64,000 nucleotides of DNA, from the NCBI GenBank assembly GCA_963800395.1, contig CAWDBD010000028.1, positions 124,001 to 188,000 on the forward strand, in the 5' to 3' direction. Position numbers and translations under genes: made by a program. Below are positions 47,441 to 56,250 of the stretch, piece by piece. Within the stretch, counting starts at the first letter, position 1. Each line of letters begins with the position of its first letter. The notes under the pieces are model-generated. The model worked only from the letters and a program-made list of their open reading frames with translations, was not told where the DNA came from and did not search any database. The stretch comes from DASSBG01 sp963800395. GTDB lineage: Bacteria > Pseudomonadota > Gammaproteobacteria > Xanthomonadales > Rhodanobacteraceae.

Positions 47441-48838
47441 ATGCAAAAAAACCTTTTGACCACCTTCCTGCTGGCCGCCTTGTGCGTGCCGGGAGTCGCC
47501 CTGGCCGGGACTGACGGCAAGGCCAGCGCGACAAGCTTGTCCGACCTGAGCAAGCGTATCCAGCTGCTGGAAGACAATGCACAGACCCTGCGCAAGCAGG
47601 CCGCCGAAGCGCTGGCTGCAGCCACCCAGGCGCGCCAGGAACTGGAGCAGATGAAAGCCGAGCAGAAGCAGAAGAAGCTCGAGGATCGCATGGCGGCCGT
47701 GACCCGCAAGGCGCCGCCTTCACAGGCCTCGGGACTCGGCACAGGCAATGACTTCAATCCGGCCATCGCGGTGATTCTCAACGGCACCTATGCACACCAC
47801 AGCCTGAATCACGGCGACTACCCTGTGGCCGGGTTCCCGGCTGGCGGCGAGTCCGGGCCGCTGCCGCAGGGCCTGTCCCTGGGCGAGAGCGAGATTGCCA
47901 TGTCGGCCAATGTCGACGACAAGTTCTACGGTCAGCTGACGGTGACCGCCTCCAGCGAGGACGGTCAGGATCACATCGGTGTCGAGGAAGCCTTCATCGA
48001 CACCACCGCCCTGCCCGCGGGTCTGGGGCTGCGCGCCGGCCGCTTCTACTCCGACATCGGCTATCTCAACAGCCATCATCCGCATACCGACTTCTTCAGC
48101 GTGCGGCCGCTGGTCTACCAGGCGTTCCTCGGCAAGCAGTACGGCGACGACGGCGTGCGCGTGCAGTGGGTGGCACCGACCAATACCTTCATCCAGGTCG
48201 GCGGCGAGCTGTTCCGCGGCCAGAACTACCCCACCGCCGGAGCAAACCATCATGGCACCGGCGCGCACACCCTGTTCGTGCATACCGGCGGCGACATCGG
48301 CGACAGCAATGCCTGGTTCGCCGGCCTTTCCATGCTGCGCGCCGACACCACCGGCGCCGACGACGGCTTCAGCGGTCGCAATACCTTGTACATCGCCGAC
48401 GCCACCTGGAAGTGGTCGCATCACGGCAATTTCAAGGACGGCGGCCTGCTGCTGCGCGGCGAATACATGACCGACAAGCGCGACGGCCGCTACACGGCGG
48501 CCAGCGCCCCCGTCACCACCACTGACCCGGCTGTGGCGATGCTCGATCAGCCCTGGGTCGGCCAGCGCCATGGGCTGTACCTGGAAGGCGTGTACAACTT
48601 CAACCGCACCTGGAGCACCGGCTACCGCTACGACAAGCTGTGGGCTGCGGATACCGGTCCGTTCGCCAGCGGCTTCGATCCGAGCAAGCACAGCGTGATG
48701 CTGACCTGGCGCAACAGCGAGTTCAGCCTGATGCGGCTGCAGTACAGCCACGAGAAGCCCGCTCCCGGGCAAAGTGACAATGCCCTGGTGCTGCAATACC
48801 AGGTCGCCATCGGCGCGCACGGCGCGCACAAGTTCTGA
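47441..48838 (+). CDS. Predicted zinc-regulated outer-membrane porin-like protein
   Basis: A 465-residue exported protein with signal peptide (TFLLAALCVPGVALA), an N-terminal coiled coil (about 35-85, rich in Glu/Lys/Ala heptads) and then a beta-barrel-like region with alternating aromatic strands ending in a terminal Phe (GAHKF). His-rich spots such as NSHHPHTD and NHHGTG may bind metal. It has no TonB box or plug. First gene after the Zur-type promoter, it may pass zinc through the outer membrane. Confidence 0.75.
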   Translation: MQKNLLTTFLLAALCVPGVALAGTDGKASATSLSDLSKRIQLLEDNAQTLRKQAAEALAAATQARQELEQMKAEQKQKKLEDRMAAVTRKAPPSQASGLGTGNDFNPAIAVILNGTYAHHSLNHGDYPVAGFPAGGESGPLPQGLSLGESEIAMSANVDDKFYGQLTVTASSEDGQDHIGVEEAFIDTTALPAGLGLRAGRFYSDIGYLNSHHPHTDFFSVRPLVYQAFLGKQYGDDGVRVQWVAPTNTFIQVGGELFRGQNYPTAGANHHGTGAHTLFVHTGGDIGDSNAWFAGLSMLRADTTGADDGFSGRNTLYIADATWKWSHHGNFKDGGLLLRGEYMTDKRDGRYTAASAPVTTTDPAVAMLDQPWVGQRHGLYLEGVYNFNRTWSTGYRYDKLWAADTGPFASGFDPSKHSVMLTWRNSEFSLMRLQYSHEKPAPGQSDNALVLQYQVAIGAHGAHKF

Positions 48839-48854
48839 CCCGAGGATCCATGAC

Positions 48855-49772
48855 ATGAACCGACTGCTTGCCCTTGCCCTGTTCGGCCTGGCTGCCGTGA
48901 CCAGCCTGCCCGCCCATGCCGCCCTGCGCACCTTTGCCTGCGAACCCGAATGGGCCGCCATGCTGCACCAGATTGGTGGCGATGCCGTGCATGTCGATGC
49001 CGCGACCAACGCGCTGCAGGACCCGCACCATGTCGAGGCCCGGCCCAGCCTGATCGCGCAGGTGCGCCAGGCCGACCTGATCGTGTGCACCGGTGCCCAG
49101 CTGGAGATCGGCTGGCTGCCGCAGCTGCTGCGGCAGGCCGGCAATAGCAAGGTCGCGTCCGGTGCTGGTTACTTCATGGCCGACGACCAGGTCCAGCTGC
49201 TGGAGAAGCCGGCCCAGCTCGACCGCGCGAGTGGCGACATCCATGCCGACGGCAACCCGCACATCCAGCTTGATCCCTACCGCATGCTGGCCGTCGCAAC
49301 AGCGCTGGAGGCACGCCTGGAGCAGCTCGATGCGCAGAATGCCGCCACCTTCCGTAGCCGCTTTGCCGATTTCAAGTCGCGCTGGATGGCGGCCATTCCG
49401 AGATGGGAGGCGAAAGCGGCATCGCTGAAGGGCCGCAATATCGTGGTCCACCATGACAGCTGGGTTTACCTCGAGGACTGGCTTGGCCTGAACCAGGTCG
49501 GTGCACTGGAGCCCAAGCCCGGCGTACCCCCGACCAGTTCGCACCTGGCCAGCCTGATTGCGGTGACCAAGGCCTCCAACACGCTGGCGATCATCCGCGC
49601 CGCCTATCAGGACCCCAAGGCCGCCGACTGGCTGTCGCAGCGCACCGATGTGCCCGCCGTGACGCTGCCGTTTACGGTCGGCGGCACCGACAGTGCCACG
49701 GACCTGTTCAGCCTGTACGACGACACCATCGACCGGCTGCTCAAGGCGGCAAAGGGAGAAGGCTCCAAATGA
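48855..49772 (+). CDS. Periplasmic metal-binding protein, ZnuA-like
   Basis: A 305-residue cluster A-I solute-binding protein. The signal peptide is MNRLLALALFGLAAVTSLPA. Metal-ligand histidines occur in DPHHVEARPS, NPHIQLDPYRM and VVHHDSWVYL, as in zinc/manganese binding proteins. The His-rich loop of E. coli ZnuA is absent. GAGGA precedes the ATG. It overlaps the permease gene by ATGA. Confidence 0.85.
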   Translation: MNRLLALALFGLAAVTSLPAHAALRTFACEPEWAAMLHQIGGDAVHVDAATNALQDPHHVEARPSLIAQVRQADLIVCTGAQLEIGWLPQLLRQAGNSKVASGAGYFMADDQVQLLEKPAQLDRASGDIHADGNPHIQLDPYRMLAVATALEARLEQLDAQNAATFRSRFADFKSRWMAAIPRWEAKAASLKGRNIVVHHDSWVYLEDWLGLNQVGALEPKPGVPPTSSHLASLIAVTKASNTLAIIRAAYQDPKAADWLSQRTDVPAVTLPFTVGGTDSATDLFSLYDDTIDRLLKAAKGEGSK

Positions 49773-50548
49773 ACCTTTCCGGTCTCGACATCAGCATTCT
49801 GGGGCCGGCCTGCGTGGCCGGGCTGATCGTGCTCTCCACCCACGTGCCACTGGGCCAGCAGGTGCTCAAGCGCGGCATCATCTTCATCGACCTGGCCCTG
49901 GCCCAGGTGGCGGCGCTGGGCGTGATCGCCGCGCAGTACATGAATTTTGGCGATGATGGCCTGGCCGTGCAGCTGGCGGCCGCCGTCGCTGCCCTGCTTG
50001 GCGCGGCGCTGCTCAGCTTCACCGACCGCCGCTGGTCGCGCTATCAGGAACCGCTGATCGGCATCCTGTTCGTGCTGGCGGCCACCGGCGGTCTGCTGCT
50101 GCTGGCCAACAACCCGCACGGCGGCGAGCACCTCAAGAACCTGCTGGTAGGCCAGATCCTGTGGGTCAGCTACGGCCAGCTGGTGCCTGCCGCGATCATC
50201 TCGGCCTTGCTGCTGGGTTTCGTCGGCTGGCGCCGCGGACGCATGAACGGCATGGCCTTCTATGCTGCCTTCGCCATTGCCATCACCGTATCGGTGCAGC
50301 TGGTCGGCGTGTACCTGGTGTTCGCCAGCCTTATCGTGCCGGCATTGGCGACGGTCAATCTTGCTGGAAAGTCCAGACTCGCGGCAGCCTACCTGATCGG
50401 GATTTTCGGCTATGTGCTGGGGCTGGTGCTGTCAGCACTGCTGGACCTGCCCAGCGGTGCGTTGATCGTGTGGATGCTGGCGGTGTGCGGCCTGGCCGCG
50501 CAGGCAGTGCCCGCAGTGCGCGGTCGCGGCACCCGAGCCGCGGCATGA
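49769..50548 (+). CDS. Metal ABC transporter permease, ZnuB-like
   Basis: A 259-residue ABC-3 family permease with seven to eight helices; RGIIFIDLALAQVAALG and LVGVYLVFASLIVPALA are typical. It should carry zinc across the inner membrane with the ZnuA-like protein. No ATPase (ZnuC) gene lies in the operon or elsewhere in the window, so the ATPase must be supplied from another locus. Confidence 0.87.
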   Translation: MNLSGLDISILGPACVAGLIVLSTHVPLGQQVLKRGIIFIDLALAQVAALGVIAAQYMNFGDDGLAVQLAAAVAALLGAALLSFTDRRWSRYQEPLIGILFVLAATGGLLLLANNPHGGEHLKNLLVGQILWVSYGQLVPAAIISALLLGFVGWRRGRMNGMAFYAAFAIAITVSVQLVGVYLVFASLIVPALATVNLAGKSRLAAAYLIGIFGYVLGLVLSALLDLPSGALIVWMLAVCGLAAQAVPAVRGRGTRAAA

Positions 50549-50557
50549 GGGAAACGC

Positions 50558-51112
50558 TCAGAGCACAAACGGAATCAGTGCGTGGCTGTGCCGGCGGTAG
50601 TCGGCATAGGCCTCGCCGAAGGTCTCAAGCATCCAGCGCTCTTCCAGGCGCAGCTTGTAGATGAAGCCGGCCAGCACGATCGCCAGAGCCAGCAGGCCGC
50701 GCCACTGATCCAGCGCGAGTGCGCAACCGAGGAATCCTGTCAGCATGCCGGTATAGATCGGGTGGCGCACGTAACGGTAGGGTCCGCTGCGTACCAGTTC
50801 GTGATCCTGCTTGACCTGAACCGAGGCGCTCCAGTTGCTGCCCAGGTACAGCCGTGCCCAGACCGAAAACGCCAGTCCGCCCCAGGTCAGGACCAGGCCC
50901 GCGCTGTGGAACCAGACCAGGCGCGGCATGATCGGTTCGCCCAGCAGACCGGCTGCATTCGGCATGGCCAGCAGGTAGGCCGCAATGATCAGCGGCAGCA
51001 TGTGCATCGCACGTGACAGGAGCGGCTCGTGTCGCCGGGTGCGCTTGCTCCAGAAGGAAATGGCAACCCAGATCAGCAGCCAGATGATCCAGGCCAACTT
51101 GAACGAATTCAT
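50558..51112 (-). CDS. Isoprenylcysteine-methyltransferase-like membrane protein
   Basis: A 184-residue protein with about five helices and the ICMT/PEMT signature GPYRYVRHPIYTGMLTGFLG, then EERWMLETFGEAYADYRRH. Bacterial members methylate lipids or small molecules at the membrane; the substrate is unknown. It converges on the znuB-like gene and is separated from hisIE by about 100 bp. Confidence 0.85.
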   Translation of the reverse strand: MNSFKLAWIIWLLIWVAISFWSKRTRRHEPLLSRAMHMLPLIIAAYLLAMPNAAGLLGEPIMPRLVWFHSAGLVLTWGGLAFSVWARLYLGSNWSASVQVKQDHELVRSGPYRYVRHPIYTGMLTGFLGCALALDQWRGLLALAIVLAGFIYKLRLEERWMLETFGEAYADYRRHSHALIPFVL

Positions 51113-51210
51113 GCGGCGATACCTTGTTGCAGTGCAGGTTTACCCATTATCGCCGTGGCACGACAGCATGCCCAGTGACCGTTGTCACGCCTGGTGCATG
51201 AAGGGGCCGC

Positions 51211-51854
51211 TCAGGAGGCGTGCCGTTGACGCAGCACCCGCACTGCATCGGCCAGTCCGAGTCCGCGAGCGCGCAGCAGTACCAGCAGGTGGTAAAGAAG
51301 GTCGGCGGACTCGTCCAGCAGCGCATCGTCATCCTGTGCCACCGCCGCCAGCGCGGTCTCCACACCCTCCTCGCCGACCTTCTGCGCAATGCGCCGGGTG
51401 CCTGCATTCGAACAGGCGCGTGCTGTAGCTGCCCTCGGGACGCTCGGCATGCCGATCAGCCACCAATTGGTCGAGCTGGCCGAGAAACGCCACTTGCGAC
51501 TGCAGCGTGTCGCCAAAGCAGGTATCCGTACCGCGGTGGCAGGTGGGCCCGCGCGGATTGGCCATTACCAGCAGCGTATCTGCATCGCAGTCGGCACGGA
51601 CGGATTGCAACTCAAGCACATTGCCCGAGGTCTCGCCCTTGGTCCACAGGCGCTGTTTGCTGCGGCTGAAAAAAGTGACCTGTCCGCGCTCTGAGTGTGC
51701 TCTCAAGCGCCGCCCGGTTCATGTAGCCCAGCATCAGCACCCGGCCGTCATGCCAATGCTGGACAATGCACGGCAGAAGGCCGTCGCTCTTGTCCCAGTC
51801 AAGGGCGGACGGATCAATGCGGGTGTGGTTTTGAGGATTCTGGTGTGTGGACAC
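51211..51854 (-). pseudogene. hisIE: Phosphoribosyl-AMP cyclohydrolase/phosphoribosyl-ATP pyrophosphatase, frameshifted
   Basis: The HisI part begins in one frame (MSTHQNPQNHTRIDP to RTGHFF), continues in a second (SRSKQRLWTKGETSGN, RGPTCHRGTDTCF), and the HisE part lies in a third (IAQKVGEEGVETALAA to the stop). Two single-base insertions explain this: one extra base in the A6 run at 51669-51674 (plus strand), one extra A near 51406. Removing both gives a normal 213-residue HisIE. Either a real pseudogene or assembly errors; if real, histidine synthesis steps 2-3 would be lost unless another copy exists. Confidence 0.85.
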
Positions 51855-51871
51855 GTGTGGGGTTCCCGGGT

Positions 51872-52705
51872 TCAGCTGCGAGGGAGGTTGGAGGATGGAT
51901 GCAAGGAATCTTCGTGGCCGTCAGGCGCTGCAATGACATGCCGCACCGGTATCCCCGTCGCACCCAGTTGGCGTTTGAGGTCCGCGATGGCAATTTCTCC
52001 GGAATGGAACACGCTGGCGGCAAGTGCGGCGTCGACATCGGCCTGCTCGAACACATCCGCGAAATGCCGAACAGCTCCGGCTCCGCCCGAGGCGACCAGC
52101 GGCACCTTGCAAAGCTCACGCACACGTTGCAGTTGCTCGATGTCATAACCTTCGCGCACGCCGTCGCTACCCATGCAGTTGAGGACAATTTCGCCGGCAC
52201 CGAGCTGCTGGACTTCCAGGACCCACTCCAGGGTGGTACGCGTCAGTGCACGTGTCTTGTCCGGATCACCGCTGTACTGGCGTACCCTCCAGTTCCGGTC
52301 GTCATCGCGCATGCTGTCTATTCCCACCACCACACACTGCACTCCGAACGTGTCAGCCAGCTCGCCAATCAACGCGGGACGTTCCAGTGCCGGTGAATTG
52401 ATGGACACCTTGTCGGCGCCGGCGAAGAGAATCTCGCGCGCGTCCTGCACGCTGCGGATTCCGCCGGCGACGCAAAAAGGGATGTCCAGTACCCGCGCAA
52501 CACGCTCGATCCAGTCGCGGTCCACACGCCGCCCTTCCGGGCTTGCGGTAATGTCGTAGAAGACCAGTTCATCGGCCCCGGCATTTCGATATCGCACGGC
52601 CAGATCCACGATTTCGCCCATCACCACGTGATTGCGAAAGCGCACGCCCTTCACCACTTGGCCATCGCGGACGTCCAGACAGGGAATGATGCGTCGGGTC
52701 AGCAT
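51872..52705 (-). CDS. hisF: Imidazole glycerol phosphate synthase, cyclase subunit
   Basis: HisF forms imidazole glycerol phosphate and AICAR from PRFAR and ammonia from HisH. The 277 residues make a TIM barrel with catalytic Asp in IIPCLDVRDG and in VVVGIDSM. It is about 20 residues longer than usual at the C-terminus (HEDSLHPSSNLPRS). It starts inside the end of hisA and ends 17 bp before hisIE. Confidence 0.95.
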   Translation of the reverse strand: MLTRRIIPCLDVRDGQVVKGVRFRNHVVMGEIVDLAVRYRNAGADELVFYDITASPEGRRVDRDWIERVARVLDIPFCVAGGIRSVQDAREILFAGADKVSINSPALERPALIGELADTFGVQCVVVGIDSMRDDDRNWRVRQYSGDPDKTRALTRTTLEWVLEVQQLGAGEIVLNCMGSDGVREGYDIEQLQRVRELCKVPLVASGGAGAVRHFADVFEQADVDAALAASVFHSGEIAIADLKRQLGATGIPVRHVIAAPDGHEDSLHPSSNLPRS

Positions 52706-53454
52706 GAGCCGGCTTCCCGGAGCTCGGCGAGCGCCTGCTCCAGTGTGAAACGCCCTTCCAGCAGGGCGCGGCCGAGCACGATCCCCGCTGCACCGTTTGC
52801 CCGGGCCCTGGGCACATCCTCGAGGGCGCGCACACCACCGGATACCTGGACAGCCAGTTCGGGTGCGATCTGACGCAGATGGGCAAGGAGCTCGAGGTTT
52901 GGCCCGCCCAGGGTGCCGTCGCGATCTATGTCGGTGCACAGCACATGCCGGGCACCGGCGCGGGCATAGCGCGGCGCCAGGTTGTCCAGCGTGGTGCTTG
53001 TATCCTCTGTCCAGCCGTCACTGGGCAGTCGCCATTCGCCATCACGCCAGCGTGTATCCAGCGCGATGGTCAGGCGTTCGGGGCCGTAGCTGTCCAGCCA
53101 GGCGAATACCCGCTCCGGATTTCGCATGGCTACGCTGCCCAGCACGACCCGCTCGACGCCTGCTGAAAAAAGGCGCTCCAGATCATCCTGGACGCGCACG
53201 CCGCCGCCGGCCTGGATCCGCAAACCGGCCTGTGCGAGCTTGCCCAGTACCGACAGATTCTCGAGGCGGCCATGGCGGGCGCCGTCCAGATCCACCACGT
53301 GCAGCCATTCGGCTCCGGCTCGGAGGTACTTGTGTGCCAGTTGCACGGGATCGACGGGGTAGTCGGTCTGCTGGCCGTAGTCACCCTGGTACAGGCGCAC
53401 GACACGACCGCCGCGAAGATCGATGGCCGGATAGACAGTGAAATTCACAGACAC
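52699..53454 (-). CDS. hisA: ProFAR isomerase (HisA)
   Basis: HisA isomerises ProFAR to PRFAR. The 251-residue TIM barrel carries the catalytic Asp in YPAIDLRGGRVVRL and a second in CTDIDRDGTL. The start is GTG at 53454, inside the end of hisH (10-bp overlap); a second GTG follows two codons later. It overlaps hisF by 7 bp. Confidence 0.95.
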   Translation of the reverse strand: MSVNFTVYPAIDLRGGRVVRLYQGDYGQQTDYPVDPVQLAHKYLRAGAEWLHVVDLDGARHGRLENLSVLGKLAQAGLRIQAGGGVRVQDDLERLFSAGVERVVLGSVAMRNPERVFAWLDSYGPERLTIALDTRWRDGEWRLPSDGWTEDTSTTLDNLAPRYARAGARHVLCTDIDRDGTLGGPNLELLAHLRQIAPELAVQVSGGVRALEDVPRARANGAAGIVLGRALLEGRFTLEQALAELREAGSC

Positions 53455-54128
53455 AGGAATTTTTCCAGCAGTTGCGCGCCGAGCTCGGCTGAACGTTCGG
53501 GATGAAACTGCATGCCGCAGAAATTGTCATGGCGGACAACGGCGGAGAATGCCATGCCATGGGTACTTGTTGCCAAGGTGAAATCGCCGACGGGTACCGC
53601 ATAGCTGTGCACAAAGTAGGCAAAGGCACCTGTCTCGGTAGCCGCCAGCAACGGGTCGGCTTTGCGTACCCGCAAGGTGTTCCAGCCCATGTGCGGTACC
53701 CGTAGCCCGGGTCGATCCGGGAGATGTCGGACCTGGCCCGGGATCAGTCCCAGGCAGGGCGTGTCGCCCTCGTCGGAATGCTCGAACAGCAGCTGCATGC
53801 CCAGGCAGACTCCCAGCACCGGCTGACGAAGACCGCGGATCACCGCGTCAAGCCCGCTGTCGCGCAAGCGTCGCATGCCCCGTGCTGCCGCACCGACACC
53901 CGGCACGATGACATGACTGGCGGCGCGAATTCTGTCCGGGTCATTACCCGGGCTGGCCGCCACGCCAAGGCGTTCCAGCGCATAGCAGACCGAACCGATG
54001 TTGGTGCCACCGGCATCGACCAGGACAACGTCCAGATCCCGCGCTCGAGGGAGTTTCCGTGAAGGGGCCGCGCGCGCTTCAGTACCTGCTCCTGGCGTGC
54101 GCCCTGCCCCGGTCAATGGCGTCTTCAC
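53445..54128 (-). CDS. hisH: Imidazole glycerol phosphate synthase, glutamine amidotransferase subunit
   Basis: HisH supplies ammonia from glutamine to HisF. The class I amidotransferase triad is visible: Cys in LGVCLGMQLLF, His and Glu in MQFHPERSAE. About 28 poorly conserved residues precede the domain (VVLVDAGGTNIGSV). The start GTG at 54128 overlaps the hisB stop (GTGA) and has AAAGGG upstream. Confidence 0.93.
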   Translation of the reverse strand: MKTPLTGAGRTPGAGTEARAAPSRKLPRARDLDVVLVDAGGTNIGSVCYALERLGVAASPGNDPDRIRAASHVIVPGVGAAARGMRRLRDSGLDAVIRGLRQPVLGVCLGMQLLFEHSDEGDTPCLGLIPGQVRHLPDRPGLRVPHMGWNTLRVRKADPLLAATETGAFAYFVHSYAVPVGDFTLATSTHGMAFSAVVRHDNFCGMQFHPERSAELGAQLLEKFLCL

Positions 54129-55189
54129 AGGGTGCCCTTTGAGCTGGGCATCTCGGTGCCTTCGCGACGAATGGCCAGCTGCAGGCAACGGGCCAGAGCC
54201 TTGAAGCAGGCCTCGACCATGTGGTGTGCGTTTTCCCCGCGCACGCGCAAGTGCAGGTTGGCGCCAAGCGCGTCGCAGAAGGAGCGGAAAAAGTGCGGCA
54301 CCATTTCCAGGGAAAGCTGGCCCAGTTTGTCGCGCGGAAACTGACCGTCCAGCTCGAACCAGGGTCGACCGGACAGATCCAGCGCCGCGCTGGCCAGGCT
54401 CTCATCCATGGGCACGGTAAAGCCGTAACGGGCGATGCCGCGCTTGTCGCCCAGCGCCTGGCGCATGGCCTGACCCAGCGCCAGAGCGCTGTCCTCGACC
54501 GTATGGTGCTCATCCACATCCAGATCACCGTCGCAATGCAGGCTCAGGGAGAAGCGCCCGTGCTTGCCAAGCTGCTCCAGCATGTGATCGAAGTAACCGA
54601 CACCGGTGCTGATGCTCGGCTCGGCCACGGCATCCAGATCCACCACGACCCGTATGCGTGTCTCGCGCGTTTCCCGCCGTACCTCGGCAAGACGCGGTGC
54701 GTCGCACAGCATGTGTACGACCGCTTCCCATGACATGCCTTCATTGCCTACTCGCAAGCCCCGCACGCCAAGATTGGCGGCAAACTGCATGTCGCTCTCC
54801 CGATCGCCGACCATGGCAGAGTCACCCCGGCTCCAGTCGTCGTCGGCCAGGTAGTGCCGGACCAGTCCGGTTGCCGGCTTGCGTGTGCCGGCGTTTTCCT
54901 CGGGAAGGCTGCGATCGACAAGAATCTCGCGGAACACGATGCCCTGGGATGCGAGAATGCGCAGCATGAGTTCGTGCGGACCATCGAAATCTTCCTGCGG
55001 AAACCTGTCGCTGCCCAGACCATCCTGATTGGTCACCATGACCAGCTCATAGCCGGCATCAACGCAGCGGCGCAGAGCCGGAATCACCCCGGGAAGCAAG
55101 GCCAGTTTCTCGAACGAGTCGATCTGCTGATCGGCTGGTTCCTCGATCAGGCAGCCATCACGATCGAGGAAAAGAATCTTGCGTTTCAT
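54125..55189 (-). CDS. hisB: Bifunctional histidinol-phosphatase / imidazoleglycerol-phosphate dehydratase
   Basis: A 354-residue fusion catalysing two steps. The N-terminal HAD phosphatase has LFLDRDGCLIEEP and VTNQDGLGS. The dehydratase (about 165-354) has VGYFDHMLEQLGKH, DEHHTVEDSALALG and the second histidine motif AHHMVEACFKALA. The fused form is typical of gammaproteobacteria. It overlaps hisC and hisH by 4 bp each. Confidence 0.96.
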   Translation of the reverse strand: MKRKILFLDRDGCLIEEPADQQIDSFEKLALLPGVIPALRRCVDAGYELVMVTNQDGLGSDRFPQEDFDGPHELMLRILASQGIVFREILVDRSLPEENAGTRKPATGLVRHYLADDDWSRGDSAMVGDRESDMQFAANLGVRGLRVGNEGMSWEAVVHMLCDAPRLAEVRRETRETRIRVVVDLDAVAEPSISTGVGYFDHMLEQLGKHGRFSLSLHCDGDLDVDEHHTVEDSALALGQAMRQALGDKRGIARYGFTVPMDESLASAALDLSGRPWFELDGQFPRDKLGQLSLEMVPHFFRSFCDALGANLHLRVRGENAHHMVEACFKALARCLQLAIRREGTEMPSSKGTL

Positions 55190-56250
55190 GCCACCTCCGT
55201 CAGCTGGCTCAGGGCCTGGATCAGGCGGCTGTTCTCCTGCGCCGTGCCGATACTGAAACGAAGGCAGTCAGCAAGCCTTGCTTGCCGCCCGAGATCGCGT
55301 ACCACGATGCCCTGCGCGGCGAGGTGACGACACACCCCTGCTGCATGCGCAAGTCGCACGGTCAGAAAGTTGGCTCGTGATGGCAGTACCGCCTTCACCC
55401 CAGGCATCTGCTGCAGCAGATTGGCCATCCTGTTGCGCTCGGCGACTGTATCGGCCACCCGTCTGGCGGTGACTCGTTGGCCGCTCTCGTCAAGCGCAGC
55501 CTCTGCGGCTGCAACGCACGGCGTGGGCAATGGGTATGGCGGCATGATCCGCCGCAACAGGGCGATCACCTGCGGATCGGCAGCAAGGCAGCCGATACGC
55601 GCACCGGCCAGTGCCCAGGCCTTGGACAAAGTCCTCAATACGCCCAGATTGGGATACCTGGCCACAAGCCCTGTCGCACTCGCGGCACTGGCAAATTCGA
55701 TATAGGCTTCATCCACAACGACCATGGCGCGCCCGCGCAAGGTGGCCGTCAGCTGCTCAATCACGTCCAGTGGCACCAGACCGCCGGTCGGATTGTTGGG
55801 CGAGCACACGAACAGCACCTTCACATCGGATGAAACTGCTTCCAGCACGGTCTCGGGATCAAGCTTGAAGTCCTCATCCAGCGGCGCGTTCACGACGGCG
55901 GCGCCCTGTATGTTGGCGCACACGGCATACATGCCGAAGGTCGGCGGACTGATGGCAATCGCATCAACGCCCGGACGGCAGAACGCGCGTACCAGAAGAT
56001 CGATGGCCTCGTCACTGCCACGTCCGATCATGAGATTGTCCACGTCCACGCCGTACAGGTCCGCCAGCCGCGTACGCAGGCTTTCGGGTTGCGGGTCCGG
56101 GTAGCGGTTCAGGCCGGAATCATGGCCTGGTGGTGGCCAGGGCGATTCATTGGCATTGAGCATGATGGCGGCACTGCCGGACTCCATTCGCGCGGACGAA
56201 TAGGGTTGCAGCGCGCGTATTTCCGGGCGGGCCAGATCCAGGACGTTCAT
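55186..56250 (-). CDS. hisC: Histidinol-phosphate aminotransferase
   Basis: HisC converts imidazole acetol phosphate to histidinol phosphate with glutamate. The 354 residues show LNANESPWPPP, the nucleotide segment VCSPNNPTGG, VVDEAYIEFA and the PLP lysine in RTLSKAWALAGARIG. It overlaps hisB and hisD by 4 bp. Confidence 0.96.
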   Translation of the reverse strand: MNVLDLARPEIRALQPYSSARMESGSAAIMLNANESPWPPPGHDSGLNRYPDPQPESLRTRLADLYGVDVDNLMIGRGSDEAIDLLVRAFCRPGVDAIAISPPTFGMYAVCANIQGAAVVNAPLDEDFKLDPETVLEAVSSDVKVLFVCSPNNPTGGLVPLDVIEQLTATLRGRAMVVVDEAYIEFASAASATGLVARYPNLGVLRTLSKAWALAGARIGCLAADPQVIALLRRIMPPYPLPTPCVAAAEAALDESGQRVTARRVADTVAERNRMANLLQQMPGVKAVLPSRANFLTVRLAHAAGVCRHLAAQGIVVRDLGRQARLADCLRFSIGTAQENSRLIQALSQLTEVA

